From assembly GCF_030646615.1 (NCBI RefSeq), contig NZ_JAUSLG010000066.1, positions 1 through 64,000 on the forward strand: a stretch of 64,000 bases of DNA, written 5' to 3'. The translations under genes were made by a program, and so were the position numbers. The notes beneath the pieces are model-generated. The model saw only the letters and a program-made list of their open reading frames with translations. It was not told the origin of the DNA and did no database searches. The DNA comes from Phenylobacterium sp. Its GTDB lineage: Bacteria > Pseudomonadota > Alphaproteobacteria > Caulobacterales > Caulobacteraceae. This document shows, one piece after another, positions 42,192 to 51,106 of the stretch; within the stretch, counting starts at the first letter, position 1; every line of letters starts with the position of its first letter.

Positions 42192-44504
42192 ATGAATGAC
42201 CGGATCGCCGCAGCCGAAGCCGCCTTCAAGGCGGGGCGTTTCGAAGAAGGAATCGCCCTGACTGAGGCGCTGCTGACCGACGAACCCAAGTCCGGGAATC
42301 AGCTCTATCGCAACTTCGCCTCGCTGCTCTTTCGCCGCGGCCGCTACGAGGCCAGCGCCCGCTGGGCGCAGGCGGGCGCAGATGTCTATCCCCGCGACGG
42401 CGAACTCTGGAACGTTCTCGGCGTATCCCTGCGCCGTCTCGACCGGCCGCAGGAGGCCCTGCGGGCGCTGAACACGGGGATCAAGGCCCAGCCCAAGAAT
42501 GAGGCCCTCTGGCAAAACAAGGGCAATGTCCTGAACGACTTGAAGGACGGCCCGGGCGCCATCGCCGTGTTCAGCCGCCTGGTCCGCCAGGCGCCCACCA
42601 ACCCTGAGTTTCAGCGGTGTCTGGGGCGCGCCTATGCGAACGCCGGCGACCTGGAGAAGGCCGAGATGCGCTATCGGCTATCCACGCGCCTGCGGCCGGA
42701 CCTGGTCGACGCCTGGCTCGACCTCTCGGCCCTGCAGTCGGAAACCAAGACGCCAGAGGCGGCCCTGGCGACCCTGGAAGAGGCCATCGCCCAGAACCCG
42801 GCCCCGCGCCTGAAAGAAGCCAAGGCCCTGGCCATCCGCCGGGCCCACAAGCTGCGTCAGGCCGAAGCCTATCTGTTGACGGTGCTGGAGAGCCTTCCGG
42901 ACGAGGCTTGGGTGCACTACCAGCTTGGCGCGGTGATTACGGACTGGGACCGGCCCCGAGCCAATACGCATCTGCGGCGCGCGATCGAACTGGCGCCGGA
43001 TAATCTGGAGTACCGGGTCGCCTTGGTCGAAAGCCTCGCACGCTCGCGCTATGGCGACGAAGCCGCCCATATCGACGCCGCCTATGCCGAGCTGAAACTG
43101 GCCCGGGAGGTCGGGCCCCTCGTCACCGGCCCGCAGCTCAAGGTCGCCTCCGAGGTGCTCTCCCGCGTGGCCGATTTCGACGGCCTGGACACGAGCTGCG
43201 ACTTCTACGAGACGGGCCGCCTATGGGCCGAACAGGGCCGCCACACCGCGCTGCTGAGCCAGTTGTCGCGGGTGCGCGCTCCAGAGGATCGGGACGAACT
43301 GGTCGCCCAGCACCGCATCTATGGGGACATGGTGCAGGCCAAGGTCGACCGCTATCCCCTGCGGGCGCCGGCGGCGCCGCGACAGCCGGACGGCAAGATC
43401 CGCCTGGGCTTCATGTCGTCCGACCTGCGCAATCACCCGGTGGCCTATTTCGCCCTGCCCCTGTTCGAGCACTATCCGCCTGAGCGCTTCGATCTCTATT
43501 GCTACTCCTTCTATCAGGGCCCCGAAGACCAGCTTCAGAAGCGGATCACCAATCAGGTGAAGGCCTTCCGCTGGAGCCAGGACATCAGCGACGTCGACGC
43601 CGCCCAGATGATCAGCGATGACCAGTTGGACATGCTGATCGAGCTCGGCGGCTCGACCCACATGAACAAGCTCAATGTGATGGCGTGGAAGCCTGCGCCC
43701 CTGCAGGCCAGCTGGCTCGGCTATCCGCATTCCTCAGGCCTGTCGCGGATCGATCATCTGATCGTCGATCCCTACCTGCTGCCGCCGCGGCCCGAACTGA
43801 TGATCGAGGAGCCGCTGCTGATGCCCGCCAGCTGGATCGCCATGGGCGAGCTGGCCTTTCCGGAGCGGGCGATGGCGGATCAGCCGCCGGCGGTCGCCAA
43901 CGGCTATGTCACCTTCGGCACCGCCAACAACCCCTACAAGTACAGCCGGGAGATGGTGCGGCATTGGGCGCGGGTGACCGCGGCCGTCCCCAATTCACGT
44001 TTCATGATTGTCCGCCCGGAGGCGGGCACAGCGGCCTTCCGCGACAATATCAGCGCCATCTTCGAGGCTGAGGGCGTGAGCCGGGACCGGCTGCGCTTCG
44101 AGGCGGTTCGCGGCGCGCACATGCCGCTCTACAACGAGATGGACATCAGCCTGGACACCTTCCCCCAGACCGGCGGCACCACGACCTGCGAGTCCCTCTG
44201 GATGGGCGTGCCGGTGGTGACCCTGGTCGGACAGGGCCTGTTCGAGCGGCTGAGCCTGTCGATCCTGGCGAACGCCGGCCTGTCGGACCTGTGCGCCGGC
44301 GACCTCGACGCCTATCTGCAGACGGCAGTGACCCTGGCGGGCGACATTGATCGGCTCACCTACCTGCGTCGCACCCTGCGCTCGACCCTCAAGGCGAGCC
44401 GCCTGGGCCAGACCAAGCTCTTCGCCCAGGACTTCTATCGCATGATCGACGCCGCGGTGACCCGCAACCAGGGGGCGAAAACCAAGGCCGGCGCGGCCGT
44501 CTAA
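42192..44504 (+). CDS. TPR-containing O-GlcNAc-transferase-like glycosyltransferase (SPINDLY family)
   Basis: 770 residues from ATG 42192; codons upstream in the same frame overlap other genes and are rejected. The N-terminal half (about 5-280) consists of TPR units (AAEAAFKAGRFEEGIALTEA, WNVLGVSLRRLDRPQEALRA). The C-terminal half (about 380-760) is a GT41 catalytic region: RLGFMSSDLRNHPVAYF, ASWLGYPHSSGLSRIDHLIV, YVTFGTANNPYKYS and TGGTTTCESLWMGVPVVTL. Bacterial members glycosylate proteins such as flagellins or adhesins. Convergent overlap with the sugar reductase gene at 44501-44504 and the neighbouring surface-sugar genes support an envelope role. Confidence 0.88.
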   Translation: MNDRIAAAEAAFKAGRFEEGIALTEALLTDEPKSGNQLYRNFASLLFRRGRYEASARWAQAGADVYPRDGELWNVLGVSLRRLDRPQEALRALNTGIKAQPKNEALWQNKGNVLNDLKDGPGAIAVFSRLVRQAPTNPEFQRCLGRAYANAGDLEKAEMRYRLSTRLRPDLVDAWLDLSALQSETKTPEAALATLEEAIAQNPAPRLKEAKALAIRRAHKLRQAEAYLLTVLESLPDEAWVHYQLGAVITDWDRPRANTHLRRAIELAPDNLEYRVALVESLARSRYGDEAAHIDAAYAELKLAREVGPLVTGPQLKVASEVLSRVADFDGLDTSCDFYETGRLWAEQGRHTALLSQLSRVRAPEDRDELVAQHRIYGDMVQAKVDRYPLRAPAAPRQPDGKIRLGFMSSDLRNHPVAYFALPLFEHYPPERFDLYCYSFYQGPEDQLQKRITNQVKAFRWSQDISDVDAAQMISDDQLDMLIELGGSTHMNKLNVMAWKPAPLQASWLGYPHSSGLSRIDHLIVDPYLLPPRPELMIEEPLLMPASWIAMGELAFPERAMADQPPAVANGYVTFGTANNPYKYSREMVRHWARVTAAVPNSRFMIVRPEAGTAAFRDNISAIFEAEGVSRDRLRFEAVRGAHMPLYNEMDISLDTFPQTGGTTTCESLWMGVPVVTLVGQGLFERLSLSILANAGLSDLCAGDLDAYLQTAVTLAGDIDRLTYLRRTLRSTLKASRLGQTKLFAQDFYRMIDAAVTRNQGAKTKAGAAV

Positions 44505-45316
44505 CCCTGGAAGAAGCCCGGCGCCGAAAGGGCTTGCCGCAAAAGGGTCCGGGCGTCGCGGGGGCGGACCCCCAAGGCGTGGAGGCGTCCAGTAGCGCAG
44601 GCCGGCGCCGGGGGCATGGGCCTGTCCGCCGCGAGGTTCAGGGTCCAGCCTGCCTCGGCGAAGACGGCGGCCAGGTCGGCGTTGGAGACATTGTCGCCCC
44701 GCGCCACATTGACGACCCCGGCGGCGTCCTGGTCGGCCATGGCCAGCAGGCCGGCGACCACGTCGTCGGCGTGGATGTAGTCGCGCACCGCGGCGGGCGC
44801 GGAGTCCCGCGTCAGGACGCGGCTGCGACGGGCTTCCTGCAACAGCTCCGGCAGGAAGCCGCTGGCGCCCTGCGCAAGATCAAAAACGTTGGAGAGACGG
44901 GCCACGGCGCCGCGGCCATCGGACCTGGCCAGGGTCAGGTTTTCACCCAGGGCCTTGGACAGATCATAGACATTGCGGGGCGCCGCCGGGTCGAACGCCA
45001 GAACGTCGTTTTCGCGGCCGCCCGCGGCGCCCAGGCTGTCATATAGCCTTGTGGACGACAGATAGATCAGCCGTTCGAAACGGGCCTGCGACAGCACCTG
45101 GGCCAGCAGGGTGACATGGGCCTCCACCGTATCGAAGGGGCGGACAGCGAAGTCGCCGGTCAGGCCCGCGCAATAGAAGACCTGACCCAGGTTGCGTTCG
45201 AACAGTCCGTCCTCGCCGCGAGCCGGCGCATAGACTGCCTCACCGCGGTCACGCAGGGCCTGGGCCAGCCGCCCGCCGATGAACCCCCCGGCGCCGATGA
45301 TGGTCCAGCCGCTCAC
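44501..45316 (-). CDS. NAD-dependent sugar epimerase / dehydratase family reductase
   Basis: 271 residues from a GTG (GTGA overlap with the acyltransferase stop). Extended SDR fold: GAGGFIGGRLAQAL nucleotide site, YLSSTRLYDSLG with the catalytic serine, and the YDLSK Tyr-Lys motif. Shorter than typical epimerases. As the last gene of the CDP-sugar operon, it may reduce the 4-keto group after methylation and epimerisation. The product configuration is unknown. Confidence 0.82.
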   Translation of the reverse strand: MSGWTIIGAGGFIGGRLAQALRDRGEAVYAPARGEDGLFERNLGQVFYCAGLTGDFAVRPFDTVEAHVTLLAQVLSQARFERLIYLSSTRLYDSLGAAGGRENDVLAFDPAAPRNVYDLSKALGENLTLARSDGRGAVARLSNVFDLAQGASGFLPELLQEARRSRVLTRDSAPAAVRDYIHADDVVAGLLAMADQDAAGVVNVARGDNVSNADLAAVFAEAGWTLNLAADRPMPPAPACATGRLHALGVRPRDARTLLRQALSAPGFFQG

Positions 45317-45807
45317 CCCTTGCCGCGCTCGCCGATGCGACGGACCGGCGCGCCCGCATAGATTCCGTAGGGCTCAAGCCTGCCCCGCACCACCGCGCCG
45401 GCGGCCACCACGCAGCCCTTGCCGATCACCGCCCCGTCCAGGACCACGACGCCGGCGCCCAGCCACACGTCATCCTCGATCACGATGCCGCCGCGGCTCG
45501 GCATGAAGCCCTGGTCGCGGATGCGGGCGTTGCGATCGGCGATCTCATGGTTGGTGGGCGCCAGGGTGCAGTTGGCGGCGATGAGCACGCCCTCGCCGAT
45601 GCGCACCCCATTGCCGGTATAGATCACCGTGCCGGAATTGACCGCCGAGTCCGCGCCGATGATCACCTCGCCGGAGCCACCGACCGCCTTGATCTTGACG
45701 AAGGAGTCGATCAGCACGTTCGCCCCGATCTCGATCAGCGTGCCCCGCACCGAGCGCTCGATATCGGCCAGGGGCGAAATGGTGGCGGTGGGATCGATCT
45801 TCAGCAT
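45313..45807 (-). CDS. Left-handed beta-helix acyltransferase
   Basis: 164 residues with hexapeptide repeats throughout (IGANVLIDSFVKIK, VIIGADSAVNSGTVI, IGEGVLIAANCTL, IEDDVWLGAGVVVLDGAVI, IGKGCVVAAGAVV). The histidine in TLAPTNHEIADR is in a suitable place for catalysis. Family members O- or N-acetylate sugars. It is coupled to both neighbours by overlapping stop/start codons, so it likely acetylates the operon's deoxysugar. Confidence 0.88.
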   Translation of the reverse strand: MLKIDPTATISPLADIERSVRGTLIEIGANVLIDSFVKIKAVGGSGEVIIGADSAVNSGTVIYTGNGVRIGEGVLIAANCTLAPTNHEIADRNARIRDQGFMPSRGGIVIEDDVWLGAGVVVLDGAVIGKGCVVAAGAVVRGRLEPYGIYAGAPVRRIGERGKG

Positions 45808-46358
45808 CAGCGGCCTCCTGGCCCGGTCTTGGGACCGAAATCCGGATAGCTGGCGTCCCGATCCGATATCACCTGCGGCGGGGCCGGCCAGGCGATGGCG
45901 AAGGCCGGATCGTTCCAGCGCACGCCTGCCCCATGGCCGGGCTCGAACAAGGGCGCGATCTGGTAGAGCACGTCGGTGTCCGGCTCCAGGGTCAGGAAGC
46001 CATGGGCGACCCCTTCGGGGATAAACAGGGCGCGGCCGGCTTGCGTGTCCAGTTCGACCCCGGTCCAGCGGCCAAGGGTGGCGCTGCCCGGTCGCAGGTC
46101 GAGGGCCACGTCGAAAATCCGCCCACGGACGACCCGCACCAGCTTGCTCTCCCCGTGGGGGGCGGACTGGTAGTGCATGCCCCGCAGGGTCAGGGCGGCG
46201 GTGTTCCGCGACAGGCTGGTCTGGGCCGGGGCGAAGTCGATCCCGGCCTGCGCGAACTCGGCCGGGCAGTGCAGCCGGGCGAAGGCGCCACGATCATCGA
46301 GGACGGGGTCGGGATCGACCACGACGACGCCGGCGATGTCCGTCGGCGAGAACCGCAT
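45807..46358 (-). CDS. dTDP-4-dehydrorhamnose 3,5-epimerase-family protein
   Basis: 183 residues, RmlC cupin fold: QTSLSRNTAALTLRGMHYQS with the catalytic histidine, KLVRVVRGRIFDVALDLRPG, and FIPEGVAHGFLTLEPDTDVL. It epimerises C3 and/or C5 of a 4-keto-6-deoxy-nucleotide sugar. No rmlA, rmlB or rmlD is nearby, whereas rfbF and rfbG are, so its substrate here is probably a CDP-linked 4-ketosugar. Stop and start codons overlap by one base with neighbours on both sides. Confidence 0.9.
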   Translation of the reverse strand: MRFSPTDIAGVVVVDPDPVLDDRGAFARLHCPAEFAQAGIDFAPAQTSLSRNTAALTLRGMHYQSAPHGESKLVRVVRGRIFDVALDLRPGSATLGRWTGVELDTQAGRALFIPEGVAHGFLTLEPDTDVLYQIAPLFEPGHGAGVRWNDPAFAIAWPAPPQVISDRDASYPDFGPKTGPGGR

Positions 46359-47596
46359 CAGTCGAGGACCTTGGTGGTCGGCGAGGCGATGACGAAACGG
46401 CCGCCCCAGTCGCGGATATGGCCCAGCTGGCCCATGATCTCGTCCTTCAGATTCCAGGGCAGGATCAGCAGATAGTCAGGCTTCACGTCTGCGACCTTGT
46501 CTGGGCCATAGATGGGCGCATGGCTGCCGGGCAGGAAACGGCCCTGCTTGTGCGGATTGGCGTCGAAGGCGCAGACGATGTCGTCTGATCCCACCCCGGC
46601 ATAGTTGAGGAAGGTGTTGCCCTTGGCCGCCGCCCCGTAGGCCGCGACAGTCTTGCCGTCGGCCTTGGTCTGGCTAAGGAAGTCCAGGAAGCTGTCGCGG
46701 ACCTCGTCGACCCGGGCGGCGTAGCCCTCATAGGTCTCGAGCTTGTGCAGGCCGGCTGCGGCCTCACGGGCCCGCAGGGTCTTGAGCGCCTCGGTCTCCT
46801 GATGGCTGGACGCCTCATGGGCGCAGAACAGGCGCAGTGAGCCGCCATGGGTAGCCAGTAGCTCCACATCGAAGGCGCGCAGGCCGTTGGCCCGCAGCAC
46901 CTGGGCCACCGCCAGCAGGGACAGATAGGAGAAGTGCTCATGATAGATGGTGTCGAACTGCACCATCTCCAGCATGTTCAGGAAGTGCGGGAACTCGAAG
47001 GTCAGCACGCCTTCCGGCTTCAGCACCTCGCGGAAGCCGGCCACGAAGCCGCCGATGTCGGGGACGTGGGCCAGGACATTATTGGCCGCCATCAGGTCGG
47101 CCTGGACGCCGCGGGCGGCCAGCGCCTTGCCGGTCTCACCGTGAAAGAACATCACCTCGGTGGGCACGCCCTTTTCGATGGCCGCCTGGGCGGTGTTAGC
47201 CGTGGGCTCGATCCCCAGCACCGGCACGCCAGCGGCCTTGAAGTGCTGCAAGAGGTAGCCGTCATTGGAGGCGATCTCGACCACCAGGGAGTCCGGGCCC
47301 AGGCCGAAGCGTCCGATCATCCCTTCGGCGTAGCGGCGGGCGTGCTCCACCCAGCTGGCCGAATAGGAGGAGAAATAGGCGTAGCCGGAATCGAAGATCT
47401 CGTCGGCGGCGACCGGATCGTCCACCTGCACCAGGAAGCACTCGGCGCAGACCCGGGCGTGCAGGGGATAGGTCTTCTCATCGCCGGCGGCCAGCTGCTC
47501 GGCGGTGAGGTTGCTGTTCGCCAGGGGCTGGCGACCCAGGTCCACCAGGGTGTGGGTGAGCGGCGTACGGCAGAAACGGCAGACGGGCGTCGTCAT
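46358..47596 (-). CDS. SAM-dependent sugar C-methyltransferase
   Basis: 412 residues from ATG 47596 (a GTG codon lies just before). Three-part architecture of NDP-hexose C-methyltransferases: an N-terminal zinc-binding domain (CRFCRTPL, then VDLGRQPLANS and VCAECFLVQV), a Rossmann SAM domain (VEIASNDGYLLQHFKAAGV, NNVLAHVPDI) and a C-terminal domain (YGAAAKGNTFLNYAGVG, YLLILPWNLKDEI). Known relatives such as TylC3 add a methyl branch at C3 of 4-ketosugars. Coupled to rfbG by a TGATG overlap. Confidence 0.9.
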   Translation of the reverse strand: MTTPVCRFCRTPLTHTLVDLGRQPLANSNLTAEQLAAGDEKTYPLHARVCAECFLVQVDDPVAADEIFDSGYAYFSSYSASWVEHARRYAEGMIGRFGLGPDSLVVEIASNDGYLLQHFKAAGVPVLGIEPTANTAQAAIEKGVPTEVMFFHGETGKALAARGVQADLMAANNVLAHVPDIGGFVAGFREVLKPEGVLTFEFPHFLNMLEMVQFDTIYHEHFSYLSLLAVAQVLRANGLRAFDVELLATHGGSLRLFCAHEASSHQETEALKTLRAREAAAGLHKLETYEGYAARVDEVRDSFLDFLSQTKADGKTVAAYGAAAKGNTFLNYAGVGSDDIVCAFDANPHKQGRFLPGSHAPIYGPDKVADVKPDYLLILPWNLKDEIMGQLGHIRDWGGRFVIASPTTKVLD

Positions 47597-48654
47597 CACA
47601 GGCTTTCGTAGGTCTCGATCTGCGCCAGGCAGAGGTCGCGGGCGGCTTCGCCCAGCCCCTGACGGCGATACCAGTCCATGGTCCAGGCCACGGCCGCAGG
47701 CCCGTCAAGCACGCTCTCAAAGTCGAGGCTCCTGCGCGCCAGGCTGGCGTCCACCGCCAGGCTCCTGGCCTCGATGGAGGTCGGGTCGGGTTCATGGCGC
47801 CAGGGCTGGGCGTCCAGGGCGGCGATGGCCTGGGTGGCCAGCTCGCCCACGGTGATTTCGGCGGCGCCCGGGCGGGGGCCGAAATTGAGGGCGCGCGGGG
47901 TGTTCGGCTTCTGGACCAGGGCCTGGGCGAAGACGAGATAGCCGGCCACGCAGTCCAGCACATGCTGCCAGGGCCGCGTGGCCTCGGGGTGGCGCAGGAC
48001 GGTGGTCTCGCCGGCCCGGGCGGCGCGGACGATGTCGGCCACCAGGCGGTCGCGGGAGAAGTCGCCGCCGCCGATCACATTGCCCCCCCGGGCGGTGGCC
48101 ACCGGCACGCCGGCCTTGTCGAAATAGGAGCGGGCGAAGCTGGAGGTGACGATCTCCGCGCAGGCCTTCGACGCCGAATAGGGGTCCTTGCCGCCCAGGG
48201 CGTCGCCTTCCTGGAAGGCGCGGCCGCCGTCGTTGTTGGCGTAGACCTTGTCCGAGGTGATCACCAGCACGGCGCGCAGGGCGTCCTCGTCCCGCAGGGA
48301 CTCCAGCAGATGGGCCGTGCCCATGATGTTGGTGGAGAACGCGCCGACCGGATCCTCGATGGCGGCGCGCACGATGGGCTGGGCGGCCATGTGCAGCACG
48401 AGGTCGAAGGGCCGGCCGCCGATCACGTCCAGCAGGGCGCGGCGGTCGCGCAGGTCGACAAGGTGTGAAGCAGCCAGGTGACCATAGCCGGCCAGGTCGG
48501 CAAGCGCCGGGCTCTGGTCCGGCGCCAAAGCCAGGCCGGTGACCTCGGCGCCCATGCGAGCCAGCCAGAGGCCCGTCCAGGCGCCCTTGAAACCGGTATG
48601 GCCGGTCAGCAGGACGCGCTGGCCAGCCCAGAAACCTGGGTCGGGCCGGGTCAT
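47596..48654 (-). CDS. rfbG: CDP-glucose 4,6-dehydratase
   Basis: 352 residues from ATG 48654 (ATGA overlap with rfbF). Extended SDR with the subfamily motif LLTGHTGFKGAWTGLWL, then HMAAQPIVRAAIEDP, and YSASKACAEIV for the catalytic Tyr-Lys. It converts CDP-glucose to CDP-4-keto-6-deoxyglucose, the branch point for CDP-deoxysugars. No rfbH (3-dehydrase) is in the operon, so the product is not a 3,6-dideoxyhexose by the classical route. Confidence 0.93.
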   Translation of the reverse strand: MTRPDPGFWAGQRVLLTGHTGFKGAWTGLWLARMGAEVTGLALAPDQSPALADLAGYGHLAASHLVDLRDRRALLDVIGGRPFDLVLHMAAQPIVRAAIEDPVGAFSTNIMGTAHLLESLRDEDALRAVLVITSDKVYANNDGGRAFQEGDALGGKDPYSASKACAEIVTSSFARSYFDKAGVPVATARGGNVIGGGDFSRDRLVADIVRAARAGETTVLRHPEATRPWQHVLDCVAGYLVFAQALVQKPNTPRALNFGPRPGAAEITVGELATQAIAALDAQPWRHEPDPTSIEARSLAVDASLARRSLDFESVLDGPAAVAWTMDWYRRQGLGEAARDLCLAQIETYESL

Positions 48655-49424
48655 GCCCACCTGCGCCAGGGCGCCTGGCCGGACGCCCACAGGCTCTCCA
48701 GCTGATTCTTGTCGCGCAGGGTGTCCATGGCCGCCCAGAAGCCGTCGTGGCGGTAGGCGATCAGCTCGCCGTCGGCGGCCAGGCCCTCCAACGGGCCGAG
48801 CTCCCAGACCGTGGCGTCGTCAACCACCCGGTCAATCACCGAGGGGTCGAGGACGAAGAAGCCGCCATTGATCAGGCCATTGTCGCCCGGCGGCTTCTCC
48901 ACGAAGCGGTCCACCCGGTCGCCGGTCATCTCCAGGGCGCCATAGCGGCCCGGCGGCGCCACGGCGGTCACCGTCGCGCGCTTGCCGTGGTCGGCATGGA
49001 ACTTCGCCAGCGCCGCGAGATCCACATCGGCGACCCCGTCCCCATAGGTGAAGAAGAAGGGCTGGCCGGGATCGAGGAATTCCCGCACCCGCTTCAGGCG
49101 GCCGCCGGTCATGGTGTCGGGGCCGGTGTCCACCAGGGTCACCTTCCACGGCTCATGCTTGGTGGCGTGGTAGTCGATGGCCCGGTTGGCGAGATCGACC
49201 GTGAAGTCGGCATTATGCAGGACGTAGTTGGCGAAATACTCCTTCACCACATAGCCCTTGTAGCCCAGGCACACGATGAACTCGTTGAAGCCGTGGTGCG
49301 AGAACATCTTCATGATGTGCCAGAGGATCGGCCGGCCGCCGACCTCGATCATCGGCTTGGGCCGCAGGTGGCTTTCCTCGGAAATCCGGGTGCCCAGGCC
49401 GCCGGCCAGGATGACGACTTTCAT
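48651..49424 (-). CDS. rfbF: Glucose-1-phosphate cytidylyltransferase
   Basis: 257 residues, the exact family size. ILAGGLGTRISEESHLRPKP is the nucleotidyltransferase signature; WHIMKMFSHHGFNEFIVCLG and FTYGDGVADVDL follow. It makes CDP-glucose from CTP and glucose-1-phosphate and supplies RfbG. Second gene of a run of seven coupled or closely spaced genes (50286 down to 44501). Confidence 0.95.
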   Translation of the reverse strand: MKVVILAGGLGTRISEESHLRPKPMIEVGGRPILWHIMKMFSHHGFNEFIVCLGYKGYVVKEYFANYVLHNADFTVDLANRAIDYHATKHEPWKVTLVDTGPDTMTGGRLKRVREFLDPGQPFFFTYGDGVADVDLAALAKFHADHGKRATVTAVAPPGRYGALEMTGDRVDRFVEKPPGDNGLINGGFFVLDPSVIDRVVDDATVWELGPLEGLAADGELIAYRHDGFWAAMDTLRDKNQLESLWASGQAPWRRWA

Positions 49425-49449
49425 CGCATTAGCTCCCCTTGGCCAGGCT

Positions 49450-50286
49450 TCAGGCGATCCGCTTGACGAAGGCGTCGGGCCAGTAGGTGACCCGCGAGTT
49501 CACCACCCCTTCGTTGAAGGGGAAGGCGGGCTCTTCGATGATGAAGCGCTTATCCTCAGCCACGAAGTCGTGCACTGCCTGGCGGGGATTGTTCCAGGTC
49601 CAGTCCTCGGCCGTGCGGGGGCCGCCCGCCACCTGCTCCATGATCCCGTCGGTGGCGACGATATAGGAGCCCACCGGCACCATGTCGGCATAGGCGCGCA
49701 GTTCGTCGAGCACATGGCCCTTGGTGTGGTTGGAATCGAGCACCACCAGCACCGTCTCGCCCGGCTTGATCTGCGCCCTCACCTGTTCGACCACCTCAGG
49801 GGCGGTGGAAGAGCCTTCGATCAGCTCTATCCGCGTCTTCATCGGATGAGCCTCAATGGCGGTGCGGTTGTGCGGCCGGATCTCGATATCGATGCCGATC
49901 ACCCGGCCCTTGTTCATGGCTTCGAACAGGGAGGCGTAGAAGACCAGGGAGCCGCCATGGGCCACGCCGGTCTCCACCAGCACGTCGGGCTTCAAGTCCC
50001 AGATCACTTCCTGCAGGCGGACCATGTCCTCCGGCAGCTGAATGATCGGCCGTCCCATCCAGGCGAAGGAATAGACGTATTTGGAATCCCAGGTCGCCCG
50101 CACCCAGGCCTTGGACGCCGCGGCGAAGCCTTCGGCGGTGGAGAGGCTGTGGCGCGTTTCTGTGTCGCCGTCGCGGACGACGACTTCGCCGCGCTCTTCG
50201 TCGATGATGGTGATCAAGACCCCGACCTTGTATGCCGTTTCTGGCGGGCCGTCGCCTAAGGTGGCCCGCTGTGTGGCCTCCTCCAT
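49450..50286 (-). CDS. CmcI-like methyltransferase (cephalosporin hydroxylase family)
   Basis: 278 residues. The SAM/metal-binding core reads DVLVETGVAHGGSLVFYASL, VIGIDIEIRPHN and VLVVLDSNHTKGHVLDEL. Despite the family name, members found in surface-glycan loci act as sugar O-methyltransferases. It starts the CDP-sugar operon, with 25 nt to rfbF, and is divergent from the sulfotransferase across 61 bases that must hold both promoters. An O-methylation of the exported glycan is the best guess. Confidence 0.82.
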   Translation of the reverse strand: MEEATQRATLGDGPPETAYKVGVLITIIDEERGEVVVRDGDTETRHSLSTAEGFAAASKAWVRATWDSKYVYSFAWMGRPIIQLPEDMVRLQEVIWDLKPDVLVETGVAHGGSLVFYASLFEAMNKGRVIGIDIEIRPHNRTAIEAHPMKTRIELIEGSSTAPEVVEQVRAQIKPGETVLVVLDSNHTKGHVLDELRAYADMVPVGSYIVATDGIMEQVAGGPRTAEDWTWNNPRQAVHDFVAEDKRFIIEEPAFPFNEGVVNSRVTYWPDAFVKRIA

Positions 50287-50347
50287 ATCGCGTGTCGGCG
50301 GCCCGATGAAGCCGTATCCCGCGTCGCGCGCGCAAGGTGGCGCTTGA

Positions 50348-51106
50348 ATGGATCAGGAGCAGGGTTTGGAGCCGAAGGTCGATTTCATCATCATCGGCGC
50401 CCAGAAGGCCGGGACCACGGCCCTGTTCGACTATATGGGCGAGCATCCTCAGATCGGCCTGTCCGACGTCAAGGAGGTCCACTTCTTCGATGACGAGGCC
50501 CGCGACTGGGACGCCCCAGACTACGACGCCTATCACGCCCATTTCAACCTGGCCGACCGCAGCCGCCGCTGGGGCGAGGCCACGCCGATCTATCTCTATT
50601 GGAAGAACAGCATCGAGCGGATCGCGGCCTACAACCCTAGGGCCCGGCTGATCATCCTGTTGCGGGACCCGGTGGAGCGGGCCTGGTCGCACTGGAAGAT
50701 GGAGTTTGCCCGTGGCGCAGAAACCAACCCGTTCGCCTGGTGCATCCGGCAGGGCCGCGCCCGCCTTTTCGACGCCGACCCCTGGGGCTTCCACCGGGAG
50801 TTCAGCTATGTGGAGCGGGGCTTTTACGGCGAGCAGATCGCCCGGGTTCTGGCGCATTTTCCGGCCGAGCAGCTGCTGATCCTGCAGTCCAACGAGCTGG
50901 ACATCGCCCCTGAGGGGACGCTGCGGCGAATCAGCCTCTTCCTGGACGCGCCCCCGCCGCCGCCCATGCGGTCCAGGCGGGTGCATGAGGCGCAGCCCAT
51001 GACCTATCCTTCCAGCCTGACGACGGAGGATGTCGCCCTGCTCCGGCGCCTCTACGGCGCCGACATGGCGCAGCTGGCCGATCTTACCGGCCTCCGATTC
51101 TGGTGA
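50348..51106 (+). CDS. Sulfotransferase (PAPS-dependent)
   Basis: 252 residues. The 5'-phosphosulfate loop is IIGAQKAGTTALFDYM near the N-terminus and the 3'-phosphate site is IILLRDPVERAWSHW. EVHFFDDE and RWGEATPIYLYW are usual for sulfotransferases that modify glycans. Cytosolic, using PAPS; no PAPS synthesis gene is in view. It overlaps the M23 lipoprotein gene by GTGA. Together with the second sulfotransferase at 59463-60161 it suggests sulfated surface polysaccharide. Confidence 0.88.
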   Translation: MDQEQGLEPKVDFIIIGAQKAGTTALFDYMGEHPQIGLSDVKEVHFFDDEARDWDAPDYDAYHAHFNLADRSRRWGEATPIYLYWKNSIERIAAYNPRARLIILLRDPVERAWSHWKMEFARGAETNPFAWCIRQGRARLFDADPWGFHREFSYVERGFYGEQIARVLAHFPAEQLLILQSNELDIAPEGTLRRISLFLDAPPPPPMRSRRVHEAQPMTYPSSLTTEDVALLRRLYGADMAQLADLTGLRFW

